From Sphingobacteriaceae bacterium (GTDB lineage Bacteria > Bacteroidota > Bacteroidia > Sphingobacteriales > Sphingobacteriaceae), in assembly GCA_947458875.1 (NCBI GenBank), contig CANGZD010000001.1, forward strand, positions 62,001 through 126,000: DNA of 64,000 nucleotides, read 5' to 3'. The notes under the pieces are model-generated. The model did no database searches. It was not told the DNA's origin and saw only the letters and a list, made by a program, of their open reading frames with translations. Below are positions 27,396-38,000 of this stretch, in pieces. Position 1 is the first letter of the stretch; every line of letters begins with the position of its first letter. The translations under genes and the position numbers were made by a program.

Positions 27396-29837
27396 TTATT
27401 TTTTTGTGATTTTCCAAGTGGAGATGATTCTTTCGGATGATTGATCTTTGGAGCGTAAATAAAGCAATTCGTTTAAACGACCTTCAGCCCAGGTATCCAG
27501 CATGTCATCATAATAAAAACTTCCGGGGTTGCCCGATTGACCACCGGGGAATACACCGTAGGCCTTTGGCTCCTTACCTAAAGCTACAATCATTCTCCAG
27601 GATGGCCCATTACTCTCGCTAAGGGCATTTACAGATGTTTTTGAGCCGCCGTTGAATAATGTTTTAGATCCAAATCCGGCAATTTTAGCCAAGTGTGGCA
27701 CATTGCTGTGTTTAACATGCCCCCATTGCCATTTATCGTTCATTGGTCCGTATTTTTTAGTTAAACTGTCAATGGAAAGTTTGTAGGAGCTTAGCAACAA
27801 ATCATTCAAGCCCTCTTTTTGAGGCGTTTTGATATTATCGAACCATTTTGATTGTGGCTCAGCCAGGATTAATTGTACTGTGCGGTCACGTGATGGATAG
27901 CGCATCGGGGTGTTGGCGTCGCCAAATTCATCCTCCCAGATTTGTTTTGACAACAGTTTTTGCCATATTTCAAAAATACTGGCACCTATTTCTTTGGCAT
28001 CGTAAAATTTGTTCCATTTACTCACCACATTGAATGCCTTGCGTTCCTCATTATTAAGTTTGGCAGTATTTACGCCACTAACAAAAACCGAAAGTACATT
28101 TTGGGCAAAAATGCTGTAGTTGTCATTTTGCAAATTACGCATGCTATCTACCGTGATCTGGCTCATTTTGCTCAAGCGATCGTTGATGCGTTTGCCACGT
28201 TCATAACCTGAAAACTCCCAGTGTAAATAATAAGGGTAGGTAGGGTCGGCAGAGAACTGGTTAGCTGAACTTACAAAACCTCTTGCCGGATTTTTTACTG
28301 TTGGGTTCTGATCGGCAGGAATTCTACCTTGCCATTCGTTAGCTGGATTGCTACCGTCTAACAAAAATTTACCCTGACCTTTCCATTTTAATGGGAAATA
28401 TCCGTTGGGTGTAATCGCTATATCATTATCGACGGTTGCAAAAAGGAAATTTTGGGCGGGAGCGCTGTAATAAGTCAGTGCTTTACGATAATCGTCGTAA
28501 TTATTGGCTTTGTTTAATAAGTAAAAAGTGCGAACATCATTTGAGCCTTCATGCGCAATCCAACGTAATGCATAACCCTCCGGAATATTTTTTGCCTTAG
28601 CGAAATTGCCTGGCTTCTGATCCTCTAGGTAAACAACAGGTCCATGATGCGTGTAATAAACCGTGTCGGTGATGGCTTTTGCGCCACGAACCTGAATCGT
28701 TTCCACTCTTTTTTTAGTGGCTTGCCATTTATTATCATACCAATAAGATTGGTGAGATTGGTCTTTAAATTGAATTTGGTACCAGTCGAGCACATCAGAA
28801 CCCACATTGGTTACTCCCCATGCCACTTTTTGATTGAAGCCGATAATTACTCCCGGAGCGCCAGGAATAGAAACGCCATATACATTTTGTTCCTGATTGA
28901 TCAATTGGATTTGATACCAGATGGCCGGTAAGGTCAAGTCGAGGTGCGGATCATTGGCTAAAATAGGGTAGCCACTCATGGTTTTTTTCCCAGAAACAGC
29001 CCAGTTGTTACTGCCAATTCCTTCTTCTTTTTGTTTGGTCCGTATGGAGGCATTGGTTCCAACATTGGCATTAGCTGGAGCATTTGGGCTTGGTATTGGT
29101 TTGAAATTCCAGGCAGTACCCACCGGAATGATCGGCTCTTCCCGATAAGGATAGTCCGGAAAGAGGTCTTTCATCACCTCAGCACCATATTTCTTTAAAA
29201 TATTGCTCATGTAAAATTCATCAGAGCCGCTGGCAAGCGTGGCAGACATCATTTTCAGCAGCAGGGCTGAATTAAGTGGTGTCCAGTTTTCTGGTTCGTA
29301 ATCCAGTATTTTAAACTCAATGGGATAATCTCCTGGCTTGAGCGTTTGGATGTAAGCATTGATTCCTTCTGCATAAGCATTCATCATGGCTGCAATTTCG
29401 GGATCAGCCATCATGGTTTTCATCATGTTTTCTGCCCCGAAAGTCATTCCCATACGTCTTTGAAAACGATCTATATCCAACGCTTTTGGTCCAATTACTT
29501 CCGATAATCGACCCGAAGCAAAACGGGTTTGAAAATCCATTTGCCATAGGCGATCGCGGGCAGTTACAAATCCTTGTACAAAATATAAGTCGTGGTTATT
29601 GCTTGCAAAAATGTGGGGAATGCGTTGGTTATCGAATTGCACACTCACTTCGCCTTGCAATCCTTCTAAATTTAAATTCAGCTCAGGACTGGTATTGCTA
29701 CTCTCCGCATTTTTCCAGAAACCTTGAAAGGGATCTAGGAATTTGGCGAGAGGGGGAATGTTTCCCCATTTATGGTTCAAAGCAAAAGTTAGCGATAGAG
29801 CTAAAAATAAGGTAAATATTGGTTTTAATGATTTCAT
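27396..29837 (-). CDS. Penicillin acylase family (S45) amidohydrolase, exported
   Basis: S45 enzymes are periplasmic Ntn-hydrolases that cleave amides such as acyl-homoserine lactones, beta-lactam side chains or N-acyl amino acids. The 813-residue precursor has an N-terminal hydrophobic signal (about 5-20) and an alpha-subunit region. The autocatalytic cleavage site is IGSNNWAVSG with nucleophile Ser276, which becomes the N-terminus of the beta subunit. The beta subunit carries the family segments ILANDPHLDLTLPAIWYQ and FNQKVAWGVTNVGSDVLDW. The substrate cannot be predicted. It is first in a minus-strand run with a small membrane protein and a LuxE-like enzyme. Confidence 0.9.
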   Translation of the reverse strand: MKSLKPIFTLFLALSLTFALNHKWGNIPPLAKFLDPFQGFWKNAESSNTSPELNLNLEGLQGEVSVQFDNQRIPHIFASNNHDLYFVQGFVTARDRLWQMDFQTRFASGRLSEVIGPKALDIDRFQRRMGMTFGAENMMKTMMADPEIAAMMNAYAEGINAYIQTLKPGDYPIEFKILDYEPENWTPLNSALLLKMMSATLASGSDEFYMSNILKKYGAEVMKDLFPDYPYREEPIIPVGTAWNFKPIPSPNAPANANVGTNASIRTKQKEEGIGSNNWAVSGKKTMSGYPILANDPHLDLTLPAIWYQIQLINQEQNVYGVSIPGAPGVIIGFNQKVAWGVTNVGSDVLDWYQIQFKDQSHQSYWYDNKWQATKKRVETIQVRGAKAITDTVYYTHHGPVVYLEDQKPGNFAKAKNIPEGYALRWIAHEGSNDVRTFYLLNKANNYDDYRKALTYYSAPAQNFLFATVDNDIAITPNGYFPLKWKGQGKFLLDGSNPANEWQGRIPADQNPTVKNPARGFVSSANQFSADPTYPYYLHWEFSGYERGKRINDRLSKMSQITVDSMRNLQNDNYSIFAQNVLSVFVSGVNTAKLNNEERKAFNVVSKWNKFYDAKEIGASIFEIWQKLLSKQIWEDEFGDANTPMRYPSRDRTVQLILAEPQSKWFDNIKTPQKEGLNDLLLSSYKLSIDSLTKKYGPMNDKWQWGHVKHSNVPHLAKIAGFGSKTLFNGGSKTSVNALSESNGPSWRMIVALGKEPKAYGVFPGGQSGNPGSFYYDDMLDTWAEGRLNELLYLRSKDQSSERIISTWKITKK

Positions 29838-30004
29838 TCCGTTGAAATTCAGATTTAAATTCTACCTAAATTATGAATAAAGATTTAAATGCTCTATATC
29901 CTCCTAAGAAAGTATTTTTTTGATAGTTCAAATGGAAGATTATGAGTTGAGTCCGAACTGGAAAGGAAAAAAAAATTTGCGATGTGTTAAATAAGTCTTA
30001 AGTT

Positions 30005-30012
30005 TATATTTG
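30005..30012 (+). promoter_or_regulatory. -7 promoter element for the TonB receptor gene
   Basis: TATATTTG matches TAnnTTTG exactly and gives a leader of about 40 bases. The -33 match is poor; the nearest TTTG is 25 bases upstream. Confidence 0.5.
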
Positions 30013-30056
30013 ATTACTTATTAATCATACCAAATTATAAACTAAAACTTAAGATT

Positions 30057-32957
30057 ATGCGTAAATTTTTTACCCATTTATCCGGGGCACTTATGTTGTT
30101 AATGCTCAGTGTTTCTGTTGCTATGGCACAAAGTGTAACCATCTCGGGTACCATCACCGACAAGTCTACAAATGAAACTTTACCAGGAGTTTCAGTTACC
30201 ATTAAAGGTACTAACACTGGTACATCAACCAACTCAAGCGGTAAGTTTACCATTACTACTTCAGAAAAAACGCCATTTACCTTGGTAGTGAAGTATATTG
30301 GGTACGAAACAATTGAAACCGCAGTTACTGGTTCAAATGCTAACCTGAATTTCCAGTTAGCCCCTCAGTCAGTACTAGGTCAGGAAGTAGTTGTATCTGC
30401 TTCTCGTACTCCTGAGCGTATCTTGGAATCGCCAGTTACTATTGAGCGTGTGAGTGCTGCTGCTATCCGCGAAGGTGCGAACAACTCTTACTATGATGCA
30501 CTTGCTAACCTGAAAGGGGTAGAAAGTAGCTCACAGTCTCTAACTTTCCGTTCCATCAATACCCGTGGTTTTAACTCTAACGGTAACGTGCGTGTAAACC
30601 AAATTACGGATGGTATGGATAACCAGGCTCCAGGTTTGAACTTCTCTGTAGGTAACATCATTGGTTTATCTGAGTTAGATGTAGAGAGCGTGGAATTATT
30701 ACCTGGCGCATCTTCGGCCTTATATGGATCTGGAGGTATGAATGGTACTATATTAATGAACTCTAAAAGTCCATTTGATTATACCGGTTTAAGCGTGCAA
30801 TTGAGAACAGGTATGAACAACATCAACAGCCCAAGAGCTGGAGTTGATCAGTCTCCAATGTATGACTATTCATTCCGTTGGGCTGTAAAGTCTAAAGACA
30901 ATAAATGGGCCTTCAAAACCAGCACTTCATACTTATCAGCTAATGACTGGCAAGCGTTCGATAATTCAAACTTTGATCGTGTAGGTCAAAAAGCCAAAGC
31001 TGGTGATCGCTCAAGTGACCCTGCATTTGATGGTGTAAATACCTACGGAGATGAAGTAAGTGCCAATATGTTTGGTGTTGCACAATCTGTTCAAAATCAA
31101 ACCCGTAACGGTATTTTGGCTGCTACAGGTAATACTGTGGATATTGTGGCGTTAATGAACGCTTCTTTACCTGCCAATGCTACTCAAGCTCAAATTGGTG
31201 CATTCATTAACGGATTACCATCTGCAATCAGAACATCAGTGAGCAACATGGTTCCTTTCTATTTCGGTTTGCGTAATAACTTGATTCCTAACCAAACGGT
31301 TTCAAGAACAGGTTATAATGAAGCCGATTTAGTTGATTATAATGCAAAATCAATCAGAAGCTTAAATGCCTTACATTACAGAATTAACGATAAATTAGAA
31401 GTAATTGCTCAGGCCAACATTGGTTCCGGAACTACAGTTTATACCGGTTCAGAGCGTTATTCTATTAAAAACTTCCGTTTATCGCAATATAAATTAGAGT
31501 TGAAAGGTGAAAATTTCTTCTTGAGAGGTTATACCACCCGCGAAAACTCTGGAGACTCTTATAATGCGACTGCTTTGGCATCATTCATGAATGAAACTGC
31601 CAGACCAAGTACTACTTGGTTCCCTCAATATGTAGGTAACTATTTCGGTGCAATTTCTGCGGGTGCTACTCCAGCGGCTGCACATGCTGCCGCGAGAGCA
31701 ACTGCCGATAATAACCGCTTGTTGCCAGGAACACAAGGATTTAACGCAGTAAAAGAAGAGATTACTTCTAAAGTAATTGGTGCTGCAGGTGGTGGTGCGA
31801 AATTTGCCGATAAATCTTTTGTGAATCAGTTTGAAGGTATGTACAATTTCAGCAATGCATTGAATAATGTAGTTGATTTGCAAGTAGGTGCCATGTACAG
31901 ACAATATACCTTAAATTCGAACGGTACCATTTTTGCTGATCAAAATGGTGATTTAACTATTGATGAAGTGGGTGCGTTCATTCAGGTAGGTAAGAAGTTT
32001 TTCAATGATAAATTGAAATTAACTGCTGCCAGCCGCTACGATAAGAGCCAGAACTTCGAAGGTCGTTTTACACCACGTATTACCGGGGTATTAACTGTAG
32101 CACCTAACAATAACATCCGTGCTTCTTACCAAACCGGTTTCCGTATCCCAACTACTCAGAACCAATATATCATGTTAAATACTGGTTCTACTACCTTGGT
32201 GGGTGGTATTGCGAGCATGTTAGATTCAAGAGGTTTACGTACAGGAATTGGTCGCGGATATACTCGTGAGAGTGTGGCTGCAGGTAGCCCAGTTCAGTAC
32301 AACTTCAATTCTGAGTTAAGACCTGAAAGTTCTCAAACATTTGAGATTGGTTATAAAGGATTGATCACTAAAAACTTATTGATCGATACTTATTACTATG
32401 GAACCACCTTTAAAGATTTCATCTCTACTTTGGCTTTATTGAGAAATGAAGATGCCAACGGAAATCCAATTGGTGGTCTTCCTAACGCTTCAAGTAGAGC
32501 TTACGGTACAGTAGTTAACGATCCAAACAATGTAAAATCTTATGGTTTCGGTATTGGAGTTGATTATTTGATGAACGATTTCAAGATCAGTGCTAACGTA
32601 ACCAGCGACAGATTGAACCAAAACGCAAGCAGCAGTGTGTTGCAAAGCGAATTCAACACTCCAGAGTGGCGTTATAACTTAGGTTTAAGCAAAACCAACT
32701 TATTCAAAAACGTAGGTGCCGGATTAACTTACAGATGGCAAGATCAGTTCCTGTGGACTTCTTCTTTCATCACTGGTACAGTTGAATCATTTGGTACTTT
32801 AGATGCTCAGGTAAACTTCAGAATACCTAAGCAAAAATTAACAATGAAAGTGGGTGGTTCTAACATCACCAACCAATATTACAGAACTAACTTTGGTAAC
32901 CCAATGGTGGGTGCTGTATACTATGTTTCATTCACTTTTGATCAGTTAATGAAATAA
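30057..32957 (+). CDS. TonB-dependent outer-membrane receptor
   Basis: This 966-residue outer-membrane protein imports a ligand with energy from TonB. It has a signal peptide (to about residue 24, VAMAQ). A carboxypeptidase-regulatory-like beta domain follows (about 26-105, GTITDKSTNETLPGVSVTIKGT). The plug domain starts at VVVSASRTPERILESPVTIE, with TRGFNSNGN and LLPGASSALYGSGGMNGTI. A 22-strand-type barrel ends in Phe-rich strands (YYVSFTFDQLMK). There is no SusD partner, so it is not a classical SusC pair. Codon choice is strongly biased, which suggests high expression. The ligand is unknown. It is monocistronic with its own promoter and terminator. Confidence 0.93.
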   Translation: MRKFFTHLSGALMLLMLSVSVAMAQSVTISGTITDKSTNETLPGVSVTIKGTNTGTSTNSSGKFTITTSEKTPFTLVVKYIGYETIETAVTGSNANLNFQLAPQSVLGQEVVVSASRTPERILESPVTIERVSAAAIREGANNSYYDALANLKGVESSSQSLTFRSINTRGFNSNGNVRVNQITDGMDNQAPGLNFSVGNIIGLSELDVESVELLPGASSALYGSGGMNGTILMNSKSPFDYTGLSVQLRTGMNNINSPRAGVDQSPMYDYSFRWAVKSKDNKWAFKTSTSYLSANDWQAFDNSNFDRVGQKAKAGDRSSDPAFDGVNTYGDEVSANMFGVAQSVQNQTRNGILAATGNTVDIVALMNASLPANATQAQIGAFINGLPSAIRTSVSNMVPFYFGLRNNLIPNQTVSRTGYNEADLVDYNAKSIRSLNALHYRINDKLEVIAQANIGSGTTVYTGSERYSIKNFRLSQYKLELKGENFFLRGYTTRENSGDSYNATALASFMNETARPSTTWFPQYVGNYFGAISAGATPAAAHAAARATADNNRLLPGTQGFNAVKEEITSKVIGAAGGGAKFADKSFVNQFEGMYNFSNALNNVVDLQVGAMYRQYTLNSNGTIFADQNGDLTIDEVGAFIQVGKKFFNDKLKLTAASRYDKSQNFEGRFTPRITGVLTVAPNNNIRASYQTGFRIPTTQNQYIMLNTGSTTLVGGIASMLDSRGLRTGIGRGYTRESVAAGSPVQYNFNSELRPESSQTFEIGYKGLITKNLLIDTYYYGTTFKDFISTLALLRNEDANGNPIGGLPNASSRAYGTVVNDPNNVKSYGFGIGVDYLMNDFKISANVTSDRLNQNASSSVLQSEFNTPEWRYNLGLSKTNLFKNVGAGLTYRWQDQFLWTSSFITGTVESFGTLDAQVNFRIPKQKLTMKVGGSNITNQYYRTNFGNPMVGAVYYVSFTFDQLMK

Positions 32958-32976
32958 TTAACAGTTAACAGATTTG

Positions 32977-33010
32977 AAAAAGCCTTCCCGATTTCGGGAA
33001 GGCTTTTTTT
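32977..33010 (+). terminator. Terminator after the TonB receptor gene
   Basis: AAAAAGCCTTCCCGA and its complement around TT form a perfect 15-bp stem, followed by a T-run. Confidence 0.92.
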
Positions 33011-33068
33011 GTGTAAAGAGTATCAGCTATATTTTTCTTTACAAAGGATCTCAATTTTATTAGTGCAT

Positions 33069-33100
33069 AAAAAAACCTCTTCATTTCTGAAGAGGTTTTT
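33069..33100 (-). terminator. Terminator after gapA (minus strand)
   Basis: AACCTCTTCA / TGAAGAGGTT around a TTTC loop is flanked by an A-run on the left, so it can terminate minus-strand transcription just after gapA. Confidence 0.88.
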
Positions 33101-33118
33101 GTTAATAAGGTTATGGTG

Positions 33119-34126
<1,008 letters not shown>

Positions 34127-34178
34127 TTATTTTATGATATAAGTTAGTTAATTCTTTTTAGGGTACTTAATTATTAAA

Positions 34179-34214
34179 CAAAGGTAATAAAAATAGCCTA
34201 TAATATTGTACAAA
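34179..34214 (-). promoter_or_regulatory. Putative gapA promoter
   Basis: On the minus strand TTTG (plus 34211-34214) and TACCTTTG (plus 34179-34186) are separated by 24 bases. The -7 match is exact; the spacing is longer than the usual 19-21. The leader to the gapA ATG is about 60 bases. Confidence 0.45.
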
Positions 34215-34222
34215 GTACACTA
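34204..34222. promoter_or_regulatory. Candidate operator palindrome between gapA and the Nudix regulator
   Basis: TGTAC-AAA-GTACA (34207-34219) is a perfect 5-base inverted repeat. It extends to 19 bases with TA at both ends and one mismatched position per arm. It overlaps the TTTG of the gapA promoter. A role as operator for the neighbouring regulator is inferred from position and symmetry. Confidence 0.5.
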
Positions 34223-34296
34223 AGTGATTTTGTGGAATATTTGCCCTTTCGGGCTGATTATTTTACTTTTATATTTATACACCTAATTATATTAAT

Positions 34297-34986
34297 TTGA
34301 AAGCCTTACTCCCATCGTTCGAATCTATTTTTTCTATAGACTGTGTCATTTTCGGTTTCGACCGCGGTGAACTGAAGATATTGCTTATTGAACGTAATGA
34401 AGAACCATTTAAGGACTGGTTAGCTTTGCCGGGTTATTTGGTAGCGCAAGACGAAAGTATTGATGATGCTGCTTCACGAATCTTACATGAATTAACCGGT
34501 TTGAAGGATATTTTCATGGAACAGTTCCATGCTTTTGGTGATGTGAACCGGCACCCTCAGGGAAGGGTAATTACGGTAGCCTATTTTGCCATGCTCCGTT
34601 TAAATGGAGCAAAAGAATTGAAACCCTTAACTAGTTTTGCTAAGAAAGCATTTTGGCATCCGGTAAATAATTTACCTGCACTGGCTTTTGACCATTCTGA
34701 AATCTTCGAAAAAGCACTCCAGAAGATCAAAAGAAAGATTACTTATCAGCCCATTGCCTTTGAGTTACTGCCCGAAAAATTTACGCTTACTCAGTTGCAA
34801 ACACTTTACGAAGCGGTACTCAATAGAAAATTAGATAAAAGAAATTTTCGAAAGAAAATGCTCAATTATGGCATTTTAAAAGAATTAGATGAAAAGCAGA
34901 AGGGAGTATCCTATCGTGCAGCCAAACTATATAAGTTTGATAAGCGCAAATACGCCAAACTTTTCAAAAACGAATTGAGTTTCTAA
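34297..34986 (+). CDS. Nudix-domain transcriptional regulator (NrtR/AraR type) with degenerate Nudix box
   Basis: This 229-residue protein fuses a Nudix domain (about 12-145) to a C-terminal winged helix (about 155-225, KFTLTQLQTLYEAVLNRKLDKRNFRKKM), as in the NrtR and AraR regulators that sense NAD-related metabolites or sugars. Against the box GX5EX7REUXEEXGU the positions read Y47, E53, R61, I62, E65, L66 and G68. The Gly and two of the acidic metal ligands are therefore lost, and hydrolysis is unlikely; a ligand-sensing role is inferred. The start is TTG at 34297. It is divergent from gapA, which is the likeliest target along with itself. Confidence 0.85.
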   Translation: MKALLPSFESIFSIDCVIFGFDRGELKILLIERNEEPFKDWLALPGYLVAQDESIDDAASRILHELTGLKDIFMEQFHAFGDVNRHPQGRVITVAYFAMLRLNGAKELKPLTSFAKKAFWHPVNNLPALAFDHSEIFEKALQKIKRKITYQPIAFELLPEKFTLTQLQTLYEAVLNRKLDKRNFRKKMLNYGILKELDEKQKGVSYRAAKLYKFDKRKYAKLFKNELSF

Positions 34987-35032
34987 GCTATTTAGGTCGG
35001 CTTATTTTGATGGATTAATGGTTTTGTTTTAG

Positions 35033-38000
35033 ATGCCCGATTTTTCACACCTTCACGTACACACTCAGTTTTCTTTGCTCGATGGAGCAGCAGACATTGG
35101 TCGTTTATTTAAAAAAGCACAGGCCGATGGGATGAAAGCTATGGCCATTACCGACCATGGAAACATGTTTGGGGCCTTTAAGTTTGTTGCTGAAGCTAAA
35201 AAGTATGGAGTGAAACCCATTGTGGGCTGTGAATTTTATGTAGTAGCCGATCGCCATAAAAAAACATTTACCAAGGAGAACAGAGATCAACGATTTCACC
35301 AGCTTTTCTTAGCAAAAAACGCCAAAGGTTATCAAAACCTGGTTAAACTTTGTTCTTTAGGTTACATGGAAGGCCTGTATAGTAAATGGCCCCGTATAGA
35401 CAAACAGTTAATTGAACAATACCACGAAGGTCTCATTGCAACCACCTGTTGTTTGGGAGCAAGTGTTCCTCAAAGTATTTTAAAAGATGGGGAAGAAGCT
35501 GCAGAAAAAGAATTTAAATGGTGGTTAGATCTATTCGGAGAAGATTACTACATCGAACTCCAGCGTCATGACATACCGGAGCAAGAAAAAGTAAATGAGA
35601 TCTTGCTCAAATTTGCCAAAAAATATGAGGTTCCGGTCATTTGTTCCAACGACTCTCATTATGTAGATCAGCAAGACGCTAATGCACACGATATTTTATT
35701 GTGCGTAAACACAGGTGACGTTCAAAGTACGCCTATTGCAACCGATGAGGAGGGTGGCCGTGGTTTTAGGTTTGGTTTTCCAAATGATCAGTTCTTTTTC
35801 AAGACCCAGGCTGAAATGGCTCAGCTTTTTCATGACCTGCCGGAGGCCCTCGATAATACCAATGAGATTGTGGATAAAGTGGATGTGTTGGAATTAAAAA
35901 GAGATATCTTGTTGCCTAATTTCCCCATCCCACCCGAATTTAAGATACACACCGACGATACCCTGAACCAGTGGGAGTACCTTAGCGACATTACATTAAA
36001 AGGAGCAAAAAATCGTTACATAGATATCAATCCTGAAATACAGGAGCGCCTTGATTTTGAGTTAAATACCATCAAGATTATGGGTTTTGCCGGTTACTTT
36101 TTAATTGTTTCTGACTTTATTCAGGCTGGCCGCGATTTGGGCGTTTTTGTAGGTCCGGGTAGGGGTTCGGCTGCGGGTTCGGTAGTGGCCTATTGTATCG
36201 GGATTACCAACATCGATCCCATCAAATACAATTTACTTTTTGAGCGGTTCCTCAATCCCGATAGGAAATCTATGCCCGATATTGATACCGATTTTGATGA
36301 TGCCGGGCGACAAAAAGTGATCGATTATGTGGTAGATAAATACGGCAAGAATCAAGTGGCACAAATCATTACTTATGGTTCTATGGCTGCAAAATCGAGT
36401 ATCAAGGATGTGGCGAGGGTGCTTGATTTACCTTTGGCAGAGTCCAATGCGCTCGCAAAGTTGGTGCCCGATCGTCCTGGTACAAACTTGGTTCAGGTAC
36501 TTACCGCCCCCATCGACGGGATTAAAAAGGATTTAGGGAACGACGACCTTGAAAATGTAAAAAAACTCAGAAAAATATTATCGGAAGAAAAATCCATCCA
36601 TGCCAAAGTACTTAAGGAAGCCATGGTATTGGAAGGATCGGTCCGAAACGTGGGCATACACGCAGCCGGTATCATCATTGCACCCGATGATTTAACAGAT
36701 ATTATTCCAGTGGCCACCTCTAAAGAGTCAGATCTACTGGTAACCCAATACGACGGGAGGGTAATTGAAGATGCCGGGGTCATCAAGATGGACTTTTTGG
36801 GCCTTAAAACGCTTACCATTATTAAAGATGCACTTGCCTTAATTAAACAGAATCATGGTTTGGAGATAGACATTGACCACATTCCGCTGGATGATGCCAA
36901 AACATTCGAGCTCTATCAGCGAGGCGATACCAATGGTACTTTCCAGTTTGAGAGTGATGGTATGCAAATGTACCTCCGCGACTTGAAACCGGATAAGTTT
37001 GAGGATCTCATTGCGATGAATGCCCTGTATCGTCCGGGACCCATGGTTTACATTCCGCAATTTATCCACCGAAAACATGGCCGCGAACAGGTGAGTTACG
37101 ACTTGGCGGATATGCAGGAATACCTCGAGGAAACTTACGGTATTACTGTTTACCAGGAGCAGGTGATGTTGCTTTCGCAGAAACTGGCCAATTTCAGTAA
37201 AGGGGATGCCGACGTATTGCGTAAAGCGATGGGTAAGAAGCAGATCGAGGTGCTGAATAAGATGAAATCGCAGTTCATGGAGGGCTGCCAAGCCAATGGC
37301 CACGATCCGAGAATTTGTGAAAAAATATGGACCGACTGGGAAGCCTTCGCTCAATATGCTTTCAATAAATCACATTCTACCTGCTATGCATTTGTAGCTT
37401 ATCAGACCGCTTTTTTAAAAGCCAATTATCCGGCCGAATACATGGCCGCTGTGCTGAATAACCAGGGTAACTTAGATAAGATTTCTTTCTTTATGGATGA
37501 ATGCCGTAAGATGGGAATTCCGGTTTTGGGTCCGGATATCAATGAGTCTGATTTGAACTTTACGGTAAACAAGAAGGGAGAAATCCGTTTTGGAATGGCT
37601 GGAATTAAGGGAGTGGGTGAAAAGGCGGTGGAGTATATGGTAGAAGAAAGAAGGGCAAAGGGCCCCTATGCCAGTATTTATGATTTTGCCCGAAGAATTA
37701 ATTCGAGAGCAGTAAACAAAAAAGTGTTCGAAAACCTGGTTTACAGCGGATCTTTTGATGGTTTTGAACCCAACCGGGCCAAGTTTATGGAAAAAACGGA
37801 CGGTGGTTTAACCAATTCCATCGACAGACTGATCAAATATGGCAATGATTATCAGAATCAGCTGAACTCATCGCAAAACTCATTATTTGGAGGTACAAGC
37901 GATGCCCATATTCCTGAACCAACCCTACCTGACTGTGAAGAATGGCCTTTGCTTGAGATGTTGAAGTATGAGAAAGAGGTAATCGGCATTTATCTTACGG

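Noticed and set aside
30057-32957. SusC-type nutrient receptor
   Set aside because: No SusD-like lipoprotein or glycan enzymes are next to it; it is a lone TonB-dependent receptor.
34297-34986. Active Nudix hydrolase
   Set aside because: Two of the acidic metal ligands and the Gly of the Nudix box are replaced, and a winged-helix domain is fused, so a regulator fits better.
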